Shown here piece by piece: positions 14,130 to 23,045 of a DNA stretch of 64,000 nt. The notes under the pieces were generated by a model. The model had not been told where the DNA came from, did no database searches, and was given only the letters and a program-made list of their open reading frames with translations. The position numbers and the translations under genes are program-made. The stretch is taken from positions 2,372,728 to 2,436,727 of the forward strand of contig NC_087186.1 in the NCBI RefSeq assembly GCF_035594125.1, read 5' to 3'. Position 1 is the stretch's first letter. Every line of letters begins with the position of its first letter. Source of the stretch: Scylla paramamosain. Its lineage: Eukaryota; Arthropoda; Malacostraca; Decapoda; Portunidae.

Positions 14130-14600
14130 TGTAACGCCCGGGTATTATTGTTGTTTAGTCTAAGTTGCCTTTATTTCTTTCTGTGGGATTGAGTGTGTGA
14201 CGTGCGTGTGTGTGTGTGTCAGCTGTGCCTGGTGTCTGGCAGTGGTGCATGGATGGCGGGAGAGAAGTCGCGTGACTGCAGTGACTGGGCAGTGTGTTGT
14301 TGGCCCCGCTCTGGATAACTTGTCTTTGCGTGTCCTCCGTGCCGAGTGCCTGTTGCGTGAGCCTGAAGAGTTTGACTGTCCCTGCCTGTGTCTGTAACTG
14401 CCTGTAACTAACGGAACTAGTAAAGGAAGAAAGTGTTGCCCACTGTTTGTCTACCCGCTCTGTCTGGCTGTGCGTGAATCACGTGGGACGTGGTACCCTT
14501 AGCATCTCTTGTCTAGCCTGCTGGTGTTCCCGAGTGCTGTCCTGACTGTCGGGGAATTGTGGGCGTCTACGGGAGTGCTGAGGTTTGTGCTTTCGTAACA
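14130..14600 (+). repeat. 5' LTR
   Basis: It starts TGTAACG and ends GTAACA (TG...CA termini). It matches 20038-20508 with an offset of exactly 5,908. No obvious AATAAA or TATA box is visible inside, so promoter and polyA elements are not assigned. Confidence 0.96.
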
Positions 14601-14601
14601 A

Positions 14602-14619
14602 TGGCGTCAGGAGTGGGAT
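14602..14619 (+). promoter_or_regulatory. primer-binding site (tRNA complement)
   Basis: TGG occurs one base after the LTR end, followed by CGTCAGGAGTGGGAT. This is the layout of a site complementary to a tRNA 3' end carrying CCA. The GTCAGGAGTGGGAT part resembles the complement of a leucine tRNA acceptor and T-arm, with one mismatch near the discriminator position. The tRNA identity is tentative. Confidence 0.65.
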
Positions 14620-14666
14620 GCTAAGTGTGTGCTCGTACAGACCTACGTGACTCGAGTGGAGAAACC

Positions 14667-16202
14667 ATGGCAGACAAGGTGGTAGACAAAATGGCGGGCG
14701 AGAGTGGTGCTGCTGACCAGTGTGAGGGACTGAGTGGGTCTAGTCACGACTCTAGTGATGCTGGTGACGAGAAGCCCACCCAGATGGACCTCCTCATGTC
14801 CCAACTGGCGAGTATGGCTCAGAAGCAGGAGGAAAGGCACGAGCAAACCGTGGCAACACAAGCTGCCCAAACTGAACGACTGATGGAAGCCCTGCAAAGC
14901 AGCCTAGGTTCTCTGAGGGCTGAAACGCAGGCGTATACTGATCGCTCGTGTGAGGCAGTGAAACAGGAGGTAAAAAGTGAACTCCAAGCCTTGCGGGAAG
15001 AGGTGGCAGACCTGCGTGAGGGCGCGAGTGTTTGGCGGCAGGGCGCGTGGCCGCCACGTGGCGTCTTGGCGGGAGGTGTACAGCTGCCCGCAACCCCCGC
15101 CTGGCCTCCCGTGACTAGCCCAGGACCTGAAGGGAGTGTGGCCTCAGCCCCACCTGCTGTTGGGGGCCTTGGATGGGGCCCTGTCGGGGAAGCAGGTCCT
15201 TGGGAAGCACCCGAGATGGCCGTTGGGGGCTGGCCGCCCACCCGGGACAGGAGGGGAGGGCTTAGCCTGCCCCCTACACCGCCGGGCTCACCTCCCCGTG
15301 CCGCCTCCCCGCCCCCGAGCCCTAAGGCAGCCCGCTCGTCACCTCGTCACGTGAGACGCAAGCCAGCGGAGTACGATGGTAAGGTCAGCTGGGAGTCTTA
15401 CGTCGCCCAGTTCGATATGCTGGCCTTGGCCCAGGGCTGGGGGGAGGCAGAGAAGGCCCTGCAACTAGCGACAGCGCTGCGAGGCCCGGCGTTGGAAGTG
15501 CTGGGTCATCTCCCTGCCAGCCAGCGCACCTCATACGCAGCAGTGTCCGAAACTTTGCGGCGACGTTTCGGACACCGTCATCAGGCGGAGGTATACCGCG
15601 CCCAGCTTAAGAAGAGGACGCGAGAGAAGGACGAAACCCTTTCCCAGCTGGCGCAGGACGTAGAAGGGCTGGTGAGGAGGGCGTATCCAAGCGCGGCCGA
15701 GGACATGGTCGTTGTTCTGGCGCGCGACGCGTTCGTAGACGCCCTCCAGGACCACCAGCTCCAAATCTATGTGAAGCAGGCACACCCAGCTGACGTGCAG
15801 GTGGCGTTGGCACGGGCTATGGAGTTTGAGGCCTTCCTACAGACGACGACCAGCCTCTCTTCTCTTGCCCAGCCTCGCGGTGAGGTACGGGGCCGGAAGG
15901 CGAAGGTGGAGCACAAGGCGGCGTCACGGGAGGCGAGCCCGTCCGAGTTCGCCGGCCGCTGTTGGGGCTGCAGTGAGAGAGGCCATAGACGCAGCCAATG
16001 TCCGAGGGGACGAAGGACGCGCTCCCCCGATCGGCCTAACTCCAAAGCCTTCCAGACGTGCTGCGCCGCATGCGGCAAATCGGGCCACCGCTCCAGCGCC
16101 TCCCCCAAGCCCAAGGAGGTTGCTGAGGCGGGAAACAGCAGCGGGCTGGAGGAGGGGGCGACCTCACAGCCTGCCAAGGTGCCAATGCCCCGTGCTGTGT
16201 AA
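14667..16202 (+). CDS. gag: Gag polyprotein of the Gypsy element
   Basis: This is the structural protein that assembles the virus-like particle and packages element RNA. The start at 14667 is preferred over an upstream in-frame ATG at 14625 because it has a good context (AAACCATGG); it gives 511 residues. A predicted coiled coil spans about 38-118 (heptad-rich, SQLASMAQKQEERHEQ). A Pro/Gly-rich linker spans about 121-230. The capsid-like helical region lies near 240-410 (KVSWESYVAQFDML, DVEGLVRRAYPSA). A CCHC zinc knuckle is at 432-446 (CWGC...GH...C). A second knuckle from 466 has C-x2-C-x4-H but Ser in place of the last Cys. The frame ends at TAA 16200-16202, and pol follows in the -1 phase through the signal at 16130. 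Confidence 0.9.
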   Translation: MADKVVDKMAGESGAADQCEGLSGSSHDSSDAGDEKPTQMDLLMSQLASMAQKQEERHEQTVATQAAQTERLMEALQSSLGSLRAETQAYTDRSCEAVKQEVKSELQALREEVADLREGASVWRQGAWPPRGVLAGGVQLPATPAWPPVTSPGPEGSVASAPPAVGGLGWGPVGEAGPWEAPEMAVGGWPPTRDRRGGLSLPPTPPGSPPRAASPPPSPKAARSSPRHVRRKPAEYDGKVSWESYVAQFDMLALAQGWGEAEKALQLATALRGPALEVLGHLPASQRTSYAAVSETLRRRFGHRHQAEVYRAQLKKRTREKDETLSQLAQDVEGLVRRAYPSAAEDMVVVLARDAFVDALQDHQLQIYVKQAHPADVQVALARAMEFEAFLQTTTSLSSLAQPRGEVRGRKAKVEHKAASREASPSEFAGRCWGCSERGHRRSQCPRGRRTRSPDRPNSKAFQTCCAACGKSGHRSSASPKPKEVAEAGNSSGLEEGATSQPAKVPMPRAV

Positions 16203-19200
16203 AGTGCCACCTCACCGTCAGCGCAGTGCAGGTACGAGGTGCGGTTGATGGAAGGCCTTGCTGCATGACCATTGACAGCGGGGCTGAGCGCACCATCGTG
16301 CAGCGGAGGCTGGTAAGTGCTGAGTGGCTCCCGTGCACCGTGGACAGGCTGTGTGGAGTAACGGGGGACTGCATGCCGTTGCAAGGCCCAGTAGACGTTC
16401 GAATAAGTGTCGGCAGCGCGGAGGTGAACCTGCCCGTGTATGTTGCCGAGCTGGAGGAAGAGTGTCTGCTGGGTTACGACTACCTGAAGAAGACCAGGGC
16501 CTGCGTAGACTTTGGACGGAAGGTGATAAAGGTATGTGGATACGATGTGCCTTTCCTTCCGGAGGTCGGCCGGTCGGAGGTAGTGACGACACGGCGGATG
16601 CAGTTGGCCCCGCGCTCTGAGTGTCGAGTACAGTGTCGACTCGCACGGCCGATGCAGAGCACGGAGGGCCTAGTGGAACCAGCCAGCGACTGTCGACTGG
16701 CTGACGGAGTGGCAGTCGGAAGGAGCCTCGTGCAAGCGGGGGAGAAGGTAGTCACTGTCTTACTGGCTAACTTCTCCGACGAGGCTCGCAACATACCCGC
16801 CGGAACAGCGGTGGGCGAGTGCGTGGAGGTGCAGCGTGCCGAGGCACCGCCGCAGGGTGAGCGGGCGGCCGAGGGAGCCCCGCTGCCGAGCTTCCTGGAG
16901 GATCTAGCGACCCGGAGCGCTGTCAATCTGACGGAGGCGCAGACGGAGCTCGTGTGTGACACCCTGGGCCGGTACGCCGATGTGTTCAGCCAGAGCGCCT
17001 CGGACTTGGGTCGCACGTCACTGGTGAAACACACGATCAACACTGGCACCCACGCACCGGTCAAGAGCCCACCCCGACGCATCGCACCAGCAAGGCGCGA
17101 AGAAATGCAGCGTGCAGTGAACGACCTGGCCACGCAAGGGGTAATCGAGCGATCAGACAGTCCTTGGTCGTCGGCGGTAGTCCTGGTAAAGAAGAAAGAT
17201 GGAACGCAGCGCTTCTGTGTGGACTACCGGGCCCTGAACGACGTGACGGTGAAGGACTCTTACCCCCTGCCGAGGATAGACGACACGCTGGACGCTCTGG
17301 TCGGGGCCTGCTGGTTCAGTACACTTGACCTGAAGTCAGGGTACCACCAGGTGGAGATGGCGGAGGAGGACAAGCCTAAGACGGCCTTCTCTTTCGGGCA
17401 GGGCCTGTGGCAGTTTAACGTCATGCCATTTGGCCTCTGCAACGCCCCGGGCTGTTTTGAGCGGCTGATGGAGCGAGTGCTAGACGGCCTGCAGTGGAAA
17501 ACGGCACTCGTATATCTGGACGACGTGATAGTCTTCGGGAGCACCTTCGAGCAGGAGCTGGGGAGGCTGGAGGAGGTTCTGCAGCGCCTGAGGAAGGCCA
17601 ATCTCAAGCTTAGCCCCAAGAAGTGCCTCCTCTTCCAGCATGAGGTGCCGTTCCTGGGACATGTCGTCAGCAGTGGTGGCGTGCGCACCGACCCTGGCAA
17701 GGTGGCAGCGGTGGCTGACTGGCCTACTCCCTCCAACGTAGCTGAAGTGAGGAGCTACTTGGGCCTCTGCACGTATTACCGCCGTTTCGTGCCCAACTTT
17801 GCCACCTTAGCTGCTCCTCTTAACCGTCTCACCAAGAAGGGGGCGAGCTTCCGCTGGGATGAGGCATGTCAGGCGGCCTTTGACAGCTTGAAGGCGGCGT
17901 TTGTGGAGGCGCCCGTCTTGCCTTACCCTGACCCGAAGCTGCCCTACCTGCTTGACACCGACGCCAGTGCCGAGGGCGTCGGGGCTGTGCTGTCGCAGGT
18001 AAAGGACGGCAAGGAACACGTAGTGGCTTACTACAGCTGCAAGTTTAGTAAACCAGAGCGCAACTACTGTGTAACCAGGAAAGAGTTGTTGGCCGTAGTG
18101 AAAGCGTTCGAACACTTCCACCCCTACCTGTACGGCGCCGAGTTTACCGTCCGTACTGACCATGCCGCCCTGAAGTGGTTAAAGACGCTTAAGGGGCCAG
18201 AGGGACAGTTGGCGAGGTGGTTGGGGCGCATGGAGCAGTATAACTACCGGATCGTTCACCGCCCAGGACGCGTGCACAACAATGCTGACGCCCTGAGCCG
18301 ACGCCCGTGTGAGGCTAGTTGCTCACACTGCACCGCCAGGGAGCCCAGCCCGTGTGAGGCCTCCTCACCTGGCGCTCCTGGGGTGTTGGACACAGTGTGC
18401 CGCCGTTTACGTGTGCCTGCAAACACCGCCGAGTGCAATGAGCGGTGGCGTGTGGCGCAGTGCAGTGACCCCGATCTAGCCCCCGTCGTGCGTTGGCTAG
18501 AAGCCAGCGACGAGCGCCCCAGCTGGCAGGTAGTGGCGGCTGAAAGCCCCGCCGCTAAGTGTTTGGTAAGCCAGTGGGAGACGCTATCAATTGACGAGAG
18601 CGGGGTGTTAGTGAAAAGGTGGGAGGCGGTAGGCGGGATGGGCAGAGACGCCTGGCTTGTGGTAGTGCCTCGTACTATGCGGCCGGAACTATTGAAGGAA
18701 GTGCACGCGGGTGTGACGAGTGGCCACGTAGGCGAAAAGCGTACCCTTCAACGCCTCCGCCAGCGGTTCTATTGGGGAGGAATGCGCAGTGACGTGACGG
18801 AATGGTGCCGGGCCTGTGACGTGTGCAGCGCTAAAAAGGGCCCAGCGCACCGTAACCGGGCCCCACTGCAGTTGTACAATGTAGGGGCACCGATGGAGCG
18901 GGTGGCAGTGGACATTGCCGGCCCGTTTCCCCTCACTCCCCGCGGGAACCGGTACATTTGTGTAGCCATGGATTATTTCACTAAGTGGCCAGAGGCGTAT
19001 GCTATCCCCAATCATGAGGCAGAGACTGTGGCGAGTGTACTAGTCGACCAGTTCTTCTCTAGGTTTGGCGTGCCCGTCGAGCTGCACTCCGATCAGGGCC
19101 GTGAATTTGAGTCTCGTGTATTCAGCGAGTGCTGTGACTTGATGGGGATTTATAAGACGCGTACCACCCCGCTCCACCCACAGTCTGACGGCATGGTTGA

Positions 19201-19993
19201 ACGTTTCAATAGGACGCTAGTTCAACAGTTGGCCAAGTATTGTGGGGCGGGGCAGGAGGACTGGGACGTCAAGCTGCCGGCGATGCTGATGGCATACCGT
19301 TCCGCCATCCATGAAGCCACCGATCACTCGCCCTCCCAGCTGATGTTTGGCCGGGAGCTCCGCCTTTCTATTGACCTGGCCACGGGGCGCCCTCCTGATG
19401 TTGACCTCCCCACAGTCACCTCCGGGTTCGCAGCCGCCCTGCAGGAGCGGTTCGCGGAGGTACACCACCGGGTGAGAGGCAAGTTGAGGGCAGCGAGTCA
19501 GGCCATGAAAGGTCTTTACGACCGGCGAGTGAGGGAGGCGAGTTACGCGGTAGGCGAGAAAGTGTGGCTGCATAATCCTCGCCGCCGGCGTGGCCTCTCT
19601 CCGAAACTCCAGAGCCCCTGGGAGGGGCCTTACACTGTCATCGCCGTGATCTCGGGGGTGACGTACAAAATCCAGCGTGGACGCCGTCGCCCTTCCATTG
19701 TGCATGTGGACCGTCTGTGGCGCTATCACGGTCCTGGGCACTACACTTGGGGCTTCGGGGGAGGTGGCGGCGATGATGCCGATTCTGCTGCCGAGGAAAT
19801 CGACGAGTCCCCGGAGACAGCTGTCACCACCCCCAGCGAGCCAGAGGAGGCCGAGGCTGAGGAGTCAGGGGTGGGCGACGGCCGCGACTCAGAGCCAGCA
19901 GAGGAACCTCAGCCCACTCGGCCGCGCAGGGACAGACGCCGCCCACGGCGTTATGATGATTTTGTGTTGATTGACTCTGAGGGAGAGATATAA
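16127..19993 (+). CDS. pol: Pol polyprotein (protease, RT, RNase H, integrase)
   Basis: The phase is open from 16127; the first conventional start-like codon is a GTG at 16226, so expression is probably by -1 frameshift from gag. Numbering below is from 16226. The aspartic protease has DSGAE at about 17-21. Reverse transcriptase has VDYRALN near 333, LDLKSGYHQ near 368, MPFGLCNAP near 400 and YLDD at 430-433. RNase H has DTDAS from 577 and RTDHAALKWL near 640. Integrase has the HHCC zinc-binding region (SGHVGEK near 834 to CRACDVC), then Asp896, Asp956 and Glu992, a D,D(35)E triad. A GPY/F-like C-terminal module (WEGPYTVIAV) follows, then an acidic tail ending in RRDRRRPRRYDDF. No chromodomain is seen. 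All catalytic residues are present and the frame has no interruption, so the copy is likely competent. Confidence 0.96.
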   Translation, partial: GGKQQRAGGGGDLTACQGANAPCCVKCHLTVSAVQVRGAVDGRPCCMTIDSGAERTIVQRRLVSAEWLPCTVDRLCGVTGDCMPLQGPVDVRISVGSAEVNLPVYVAELEEECLLGYDYLKKTRACVDFGRKVIKVCGYDVPFLPEVGRSEVVTTRRMQLAPRSECRVQCRLARPMQSTEGLVEPASDCRLADGVAVGRSLVQAGEKVVTVLLANFSDEARNIPAGTAVGECVEVQRAEAPPQGERAAEGAPLPSFLEDLATRSAVNLTEAQTELVCDTLGRYADVFSQSASDLGRTSLVKHTINTGTHAPVKSPPRRIAPARREEMQRAVNDLATQGVIERSDSPWSSAVVLVKKKDGTQRFCVDYRALNDVTVKDSYPLPRIDDTLDALVGACWFSTLDLKSGYHQVEMAEEDKPKTAFSFGQGLWQFNVMPFGLCNAPGCFERLMERVLDGLQWKTALVYLDDVIVFGSTFEQELGRLEEVLQRLRKANLKLSPKKCLLFQHEVPFLGHVVSSGGVRTDPGKVAAVADWPTPSNVAEVRSYLGLCTYYRRFVPNFATLAAPLNRLTKKGASFRWDEACQAAFDSLKAAFVEAPVLPYPDPKLPYLLDTDASAEGVGAVLSQVKDGKEHVVAYYSCKFSKPERNYCVTRKELLAVVKAFEHFHPYLYGAEFTVRTDHAALKWLKTLKGPEGQLARWLGRMEQYNYRIVHRPGRVHNNADALSRRPCEASCSHCTAREPSPCEASSPGAPGVLDTVCRRLRVPANTAECNERWRVAQCSDPDLAPVVRWLEASDERPSWQVVAAESPAAKCLVSQWETLSIDESGVLVKRWEAVGGMGRDAWLVVVPRTMRPELLKEVHAGVTSGHVGEKRTLQRLRQRFYWGGMRSDVTEWCRACDVCSAKKGPAHRNRAPLQLYNVGAPMERVAVDIAGPFPLTPRGNRYICVAMDYFTKWPEAYAIPNHEAETVASVLVDQFFSRFGVPVELHSDQGREFESRVFSECCDLMGIYKTRTTPLHPQSDGMVERFNRTLVQQLAKYCGAGQEDWDVKLPAMLMAYRSAIHEATDHSPSQLMFGRELRLSIDLATGRPPDVDLPTVTSGFAAALQERFAEVHHRVRGKLRAASQAMKGLYDRRVREASYAVGEKVWLHNPRRRRGLSPKLQSPWEGPYTVIAVISGVTYKIQRGRRRPSIVHVDRLWRYHGPGHYTWGFGGGGGDDADSAAEEIDESPETAVTTPSEPEEAEAEESGVGDGRDSEPAEEPQPTRPRRDRRRPRRYDDFVLIDSEGEI
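16130..16174 (+). promoter_or_regulatory. -1 ribosomal frameshift signal: GGGAAAC heptamer plus hairpin
   Basis: GGGAAAC at 16130-16136 sits in the gag frame as G GGA AAC, the X XXY YYZ layout needed for simultaneous slippage. Four bases later, 16141-16152 can pair with 16162-16174 in a 12-bp GC-rich stem with one bulged A and a 9-nt loop. The pol phase opens at 16127, just after a TGA at 16124-16126, and gag stops at 16200-16202, so slippage must fall in this window. The heptamer class is established for viral -1 frameshifting; use here is inferred. Confidence 0.8.
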
Positions 19994-20023
19994 GGAGAGG
20001 CAAGGTCGGGTCGACCTTTTTGT

Positions 20024-20034
20024 AAAGGAGGGGG
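20024..20034 (+). promoter_or_regulatory. polypurine tract
   Basis: AAAGGAGGGGG ends three bases before the 3' LTR. This is the expected position of the RNase-H-resistant primer for plus-strand synthesis. Confidence 0.85.
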
Positions 20035-20037
20035 TGA

Positions 20038-20507
20038 TGTAACGCCCGGGTATTATTGTTGTTTAGTCTAAGTTGCCTTTATTTCTTTCTGTGGGATTGA
20101 GTGTGTGACGTGCGTGTGTGTGTGTGTCAGCTGTGCCTGGTGTCTGGCAGTGGTGCATGGATGGCGGGAGAGAAGTCGCGTGACTGCAGTGACTGGGCAG
20201 TGTGTTGTTGGCCCCGCTCTGGATAACTTGTCTTTGCGTGTCCTCCGTGCCGAGTGCCTGTTGCGTGAGCCTGAAGAGTTTGACTGTCCCTGCCTGTGTC
20301 TGTAACTGCCTGTAACTAACGGAACTAGTAAAGGAAGAAAGTGTTGCCCACTGTTTGTCTACCCGCTCTGTCTGGCTGTGCGTGAATCACGTGGGACGTG
20401 GTACCCTTAGCATCTCTTGTCTAGCCTGCTGGTGTTCCCGAGTGCTGTCCTGACTGTCGGGGAATTGTGGGCGTCTACGGGAGTGCTGAGGTTTGTGCTT
20501 TCGTAAC

Positions 20508-20508
<1 letters not shown>
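20038..20508 (+). repeat. 3' LTR
   Basis: It is the same length as the 5' LTR and reads the same at every position I compared. It abuts (AAT)n at 20509. Confidence 0.96.
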
Positions 20509-20553
<45 letters not shown>

Positions 20554-20601
20554 GTAGTAGTAATAATATTAATAACAAGAACAACAATAATAATAATAAT
20601 G

Positions 20602-20658
<57 letters not shown>

Positions 20659-20780
20659 GTAAATAAGATAATACTGCTTCTACTAATAACAATAATAATA
20701 AAAAAAACTATGATATTAATGATAAAGAAGAACACTGCGTAGCAATCATAACTATATCAAAATAATAATGAAAATAATAA

Positions 20781-20812
<32 letters not shown>

Positions 20813-20859
20813 ATTACACTACTTTGATTATTACACTACTACTGCTACTACTACTACTG

Positions 20860-20941
<82 letters not shown>

Positions 20942-21009
20942 GATGAAGAAGAAGAAAAATAAGAAGACAAATAATATTAATAATAAAAATTTTATTATAT
21001 TTTGACATA
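20509..21009. repeat. (AAT)n and (ACT)n array field
   Basis: (AAT)n runs of varying purity (20509-20660 and 20770-20812) are followed by (ACT)n at 20838-20892 and (AAT)n to 20940. Reading frames give only homopolymeric amino-acid runs. Confidence 0.93.
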
Positions 21010-21177
21010 ATACCACATTATCCAAACCATGAACTAAATCCTGAGACAGAACAGCTGGATTGACTATTTGTGTAACACCATTGACATCGTCCACATTATC
21101 TCCTTGACAACTGTTGTCACTCTCAACTAATTCCTCTAATTCTGAGCTGACTTTGCCATTTCTGAAAGCTTCCACTA
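21010..21177 (-). other. candidate exon or gene fragment, unidentified
   Basis: On the minus strand a complex peptide of about 56 residues (VEAFRNGKVSSELEELVE, then DNSCQGDNVDDVNGV) begins after an acceptor-like ATTCTAACAG and runs open until it meets the poly-Leu microsatellite. Its composition looks like real protein rather than repeat noise. I do not recognise a family and no downstream exon is evident. Confidence 0.25.
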
Positions 21178-21346
21178 AGGCTGTTAGAATTTTCTTGACT
21201 ACTTAATTGCAGAAAGTATCATGGATTGGCTGGCGCAGGGGAAAAGGCCAGCATGTCATGCACAGTTTTACTGCCTCCCTGAGAAGTGCAAGAGGTACTG
21301 CTGTCATGCTAAAACATCACTAATGTCATGTGATGAATAAGCCATT

Positions 21347-22232
21347 GGCGGGAGTAACTATGACTCCTGGAGGTCCCGGGATGGTGTCATGCTGTGACTC
21401 CCCGAGTGACGTGAAAAACCTCCTTGTGACTTAGCTACTGGGGAAGCCTGCCTCCTAGTGGCACCCGCTGGAAACGTAGGCACAAGCCTGCCGAGGCAGG
21501 ATTGGGCCTACGGCTAAAGTGCTTCCCCGCAATATGAATATGAGGCGGGGAGTTAGACAATTATTCCATCCTCCCTTCTCAATGAACGTTCATAGAGTAA
21601 TGGGGTTCTGCCAGGCTTCGGAGCCCAGAACAGCTTCATTGATCTGGAGTCCTTCTGCTCCTTCGAGTTCTCTACCTCGTTGGGGTGGTGGGCCGTCAGG
21701 GTGATTTGCCGAGTCAGTGGGTCAAACCCACTTACCCTCGACAGTGGTAGTCACTCTGGCGTTTCCAGGATGACGGCCCACTGGTGGGGGGGTAGCGCTC
21801 TTCCTGCCCTCAAATACCAGCGGGTTCATGGCTTTGATAATGAGGTACACGGGGTGGATGGGGTCCCAGTCCCCCCCGGGTCCGAGGGGCGTGCATAGAG
21901 CCTCTGTGCACGTCTTTAGGACCCAGGGCGTCCTAGCAGAGCTCGTAGTTTGCGAACTGATGTTTCGTGCTGCAGCAGGCCTAGTAGCTCAGGTAGCCAA
22001 CCGCCTGGCTGAGGGTGGCGTCCTCAGAACCAGAATCCTGTCGGGGGCGACCTTGGCAGGTAGGTTTCGCATCACCTGTGCCGTTGAAGATGGTAGGTGT
22101 GAGTAGTGCTGGCTCTGCCCACTACCCTGTCGTCCCCCTAAAGGGGTTGTCCTGGCCGCTGGTATCGGCTGCTTGGTCACCAAGCGCCAGTAAACGGCAG
22201 TCGGACAAAGCATGACTCGATCAAGGTAGCCA
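21347..22232 (+). mobile_element. structured non-coding unit bounded by 28S-rRNA-like sequence (R2-type ancestry suspected)
   Basis: 21347-21366 reads GGCGGGAGTAACTATGACTC, which I recognise as the conserved 28S rRNA sequence just upstream of the R2 retrotransposon insertion site. 22212-22232 reads ATGACTC, four divergent bases, then AAGGTAGCCA, again like the target. Between them lie about 845 GC-rich bases without a credible long frame. The unit contains hairpins at 21487-21500 (CCTGC/GCAGG) and 21524-21551 (TCCCCGC/GCGGGGA). It could be an internally deleted R2-like copy, a 28S-headed SINE, or another element that captured rRNA. No R2 polymerase or zinc-finger region is seen. Confidence 0.45.
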
Positions 22233-22849
22233 CTGTCAAGGTCTCTCTGTCACCAGACCCAGAGAAGGATTGCCTACAAGCACTCAACAACTTAATTTAA
22301 TCTCTGGGTTTAAGAAATCGTTCTCTGGGGAAGAGACGATAACCAGCATGACAAAACTGCATGGTTTTTGACAGCACATATCGTGTAAGACAAAGTATTA
22401 TGGGACAAGATATTAAAAATTGAGGATAAAATAATAGTAGTACTTATACATACCACCATGAATACGGATTTTGTGAAGTTTACAAATCAAAGGCAGCTGC
22501 ACAGTCACCTTGAGGAAATACCTTGAAGGTGAAACAGCCCTGATACCTTCCCCTGTTACTGTTCTTGCACACTGCACAATTATTACACTCTGTATGTGTT
22601 TCATAGAGCTTATAATGACACACCAATGCTATGTCCTGCACAGCCCAGTAATAGGCAACTGTGCAGCATGAGACACCCAAGAAAACCACCATATGTAATA
22701 ACAAATTGCAATGCAATCTGGTGGCCAGCAGGAAAAGGCCACATCTGAATACTAGAAATGCACACCAAATAGTGAATACTGAGATCGTCCCACCGTCAGT
22801 TATGCATTACACTGCTAGACAGCACAGCTGTGGAAGAATAGAGCTTTGT
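22233..22849. other. no gene assigned; weak minus-strand coding signal
   Basis: On the minus strand 22490-22716 reads a Cys-rich stretch (ECNNCAVCKNSNRG) followed near 22455 by a donor-like GTATGT. It could be an exon or a decayed DNA-transposon piece. Stops and a phase change prevent assignment, and the rest of the interval shows nothing recognisable. Confidence 0.25.
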
Positions 22850-23045
22850 TCCTCAATAGATGTGTACAGTTCAGGTTCGCAGACTGTCAGGGCAGCACAT
22901 GGAGTCTGATGTGAGTTTTGTTCTGGCTCACAGGCTGTCAGGGCAGCATGTGGAGTCTGACGTGACTTTTGTTCCTGGATAGATGTGTACAGTTCAAGCT
23001 CACAAACTGTCAGGGCAGCACATGGAGTTTGATGAGAGTTAGTGC
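22850..23045. repeat. short tandem repeat, about three imperfect copies
   Basis: The core CTGTCAGGGCAGCA...GGAGT.TGA is repeated around 22886, 22936 and 23007. In two of the copies it is preceded by GATGTGTACAGTTCA. On the minus strand this encodes a repeated peptide (SHQTPCAALTVCEPEL) inside an 80-codon frame (22807-23049). No family is recognised. Confidence 0.7.

Larger units (their letters stand above)
14130..20508 (+). mobile_element. complete Ty3/Gypsy LTR retrotransposon (6,379 bp)
   Basis: The element has two 471-bp LTRs (14130-14600 and 20038-20508), a primer-binding site after the 5' LTR, long gag and pol frames and a polypurine tract before the 3' LTR. The domain order protease, reverse transcriptase, RNase H, integrase defines Ty3/Gypsy (Metaviridae). 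No envelope gene follows pol: only 44 bases separate the pol stop from the 3' LTR. The LTRs read as identical by eye, so the insertion is very recent. ATAA flanks both ends (14126-14129 and 20509-20512), a possible 4-bp target duplication, though it sits in an (AAT)n array. Coding DNA is GC-rich, unlike the AT-rich surroundings. Confidence 0.97.

Noticed and set aside
14197..14397. 66-codon frame repeated at 20105-20305
   Set aside because: It lies wholly inside the two LTRs, so its duplication reflects LTR identity; no known LTR protein looks like this.
14643..16646. Several long antisense and out-of-phase frames over gag and the start of pol
   Set aside because: They are by-products of GC-rich coding DNA on the other strand; the sense frames carry the conserved motifs.
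21367..22211. An R2 protein-coding region inside the 28S-bounded unit
   Set aside because: The longest frames are under 100 codons and contain no zinc-finger, polymerase or endonuclease motif.
22490..22610. Possible THAP or piggyBac-type Cys-rich domain on the minus strand
   Set aside because: The C-x2-C and F-x-V-F-P pattern is suggestive, but the downstream Trp and the remaining Cys/His ligands are not found and a stop follows.
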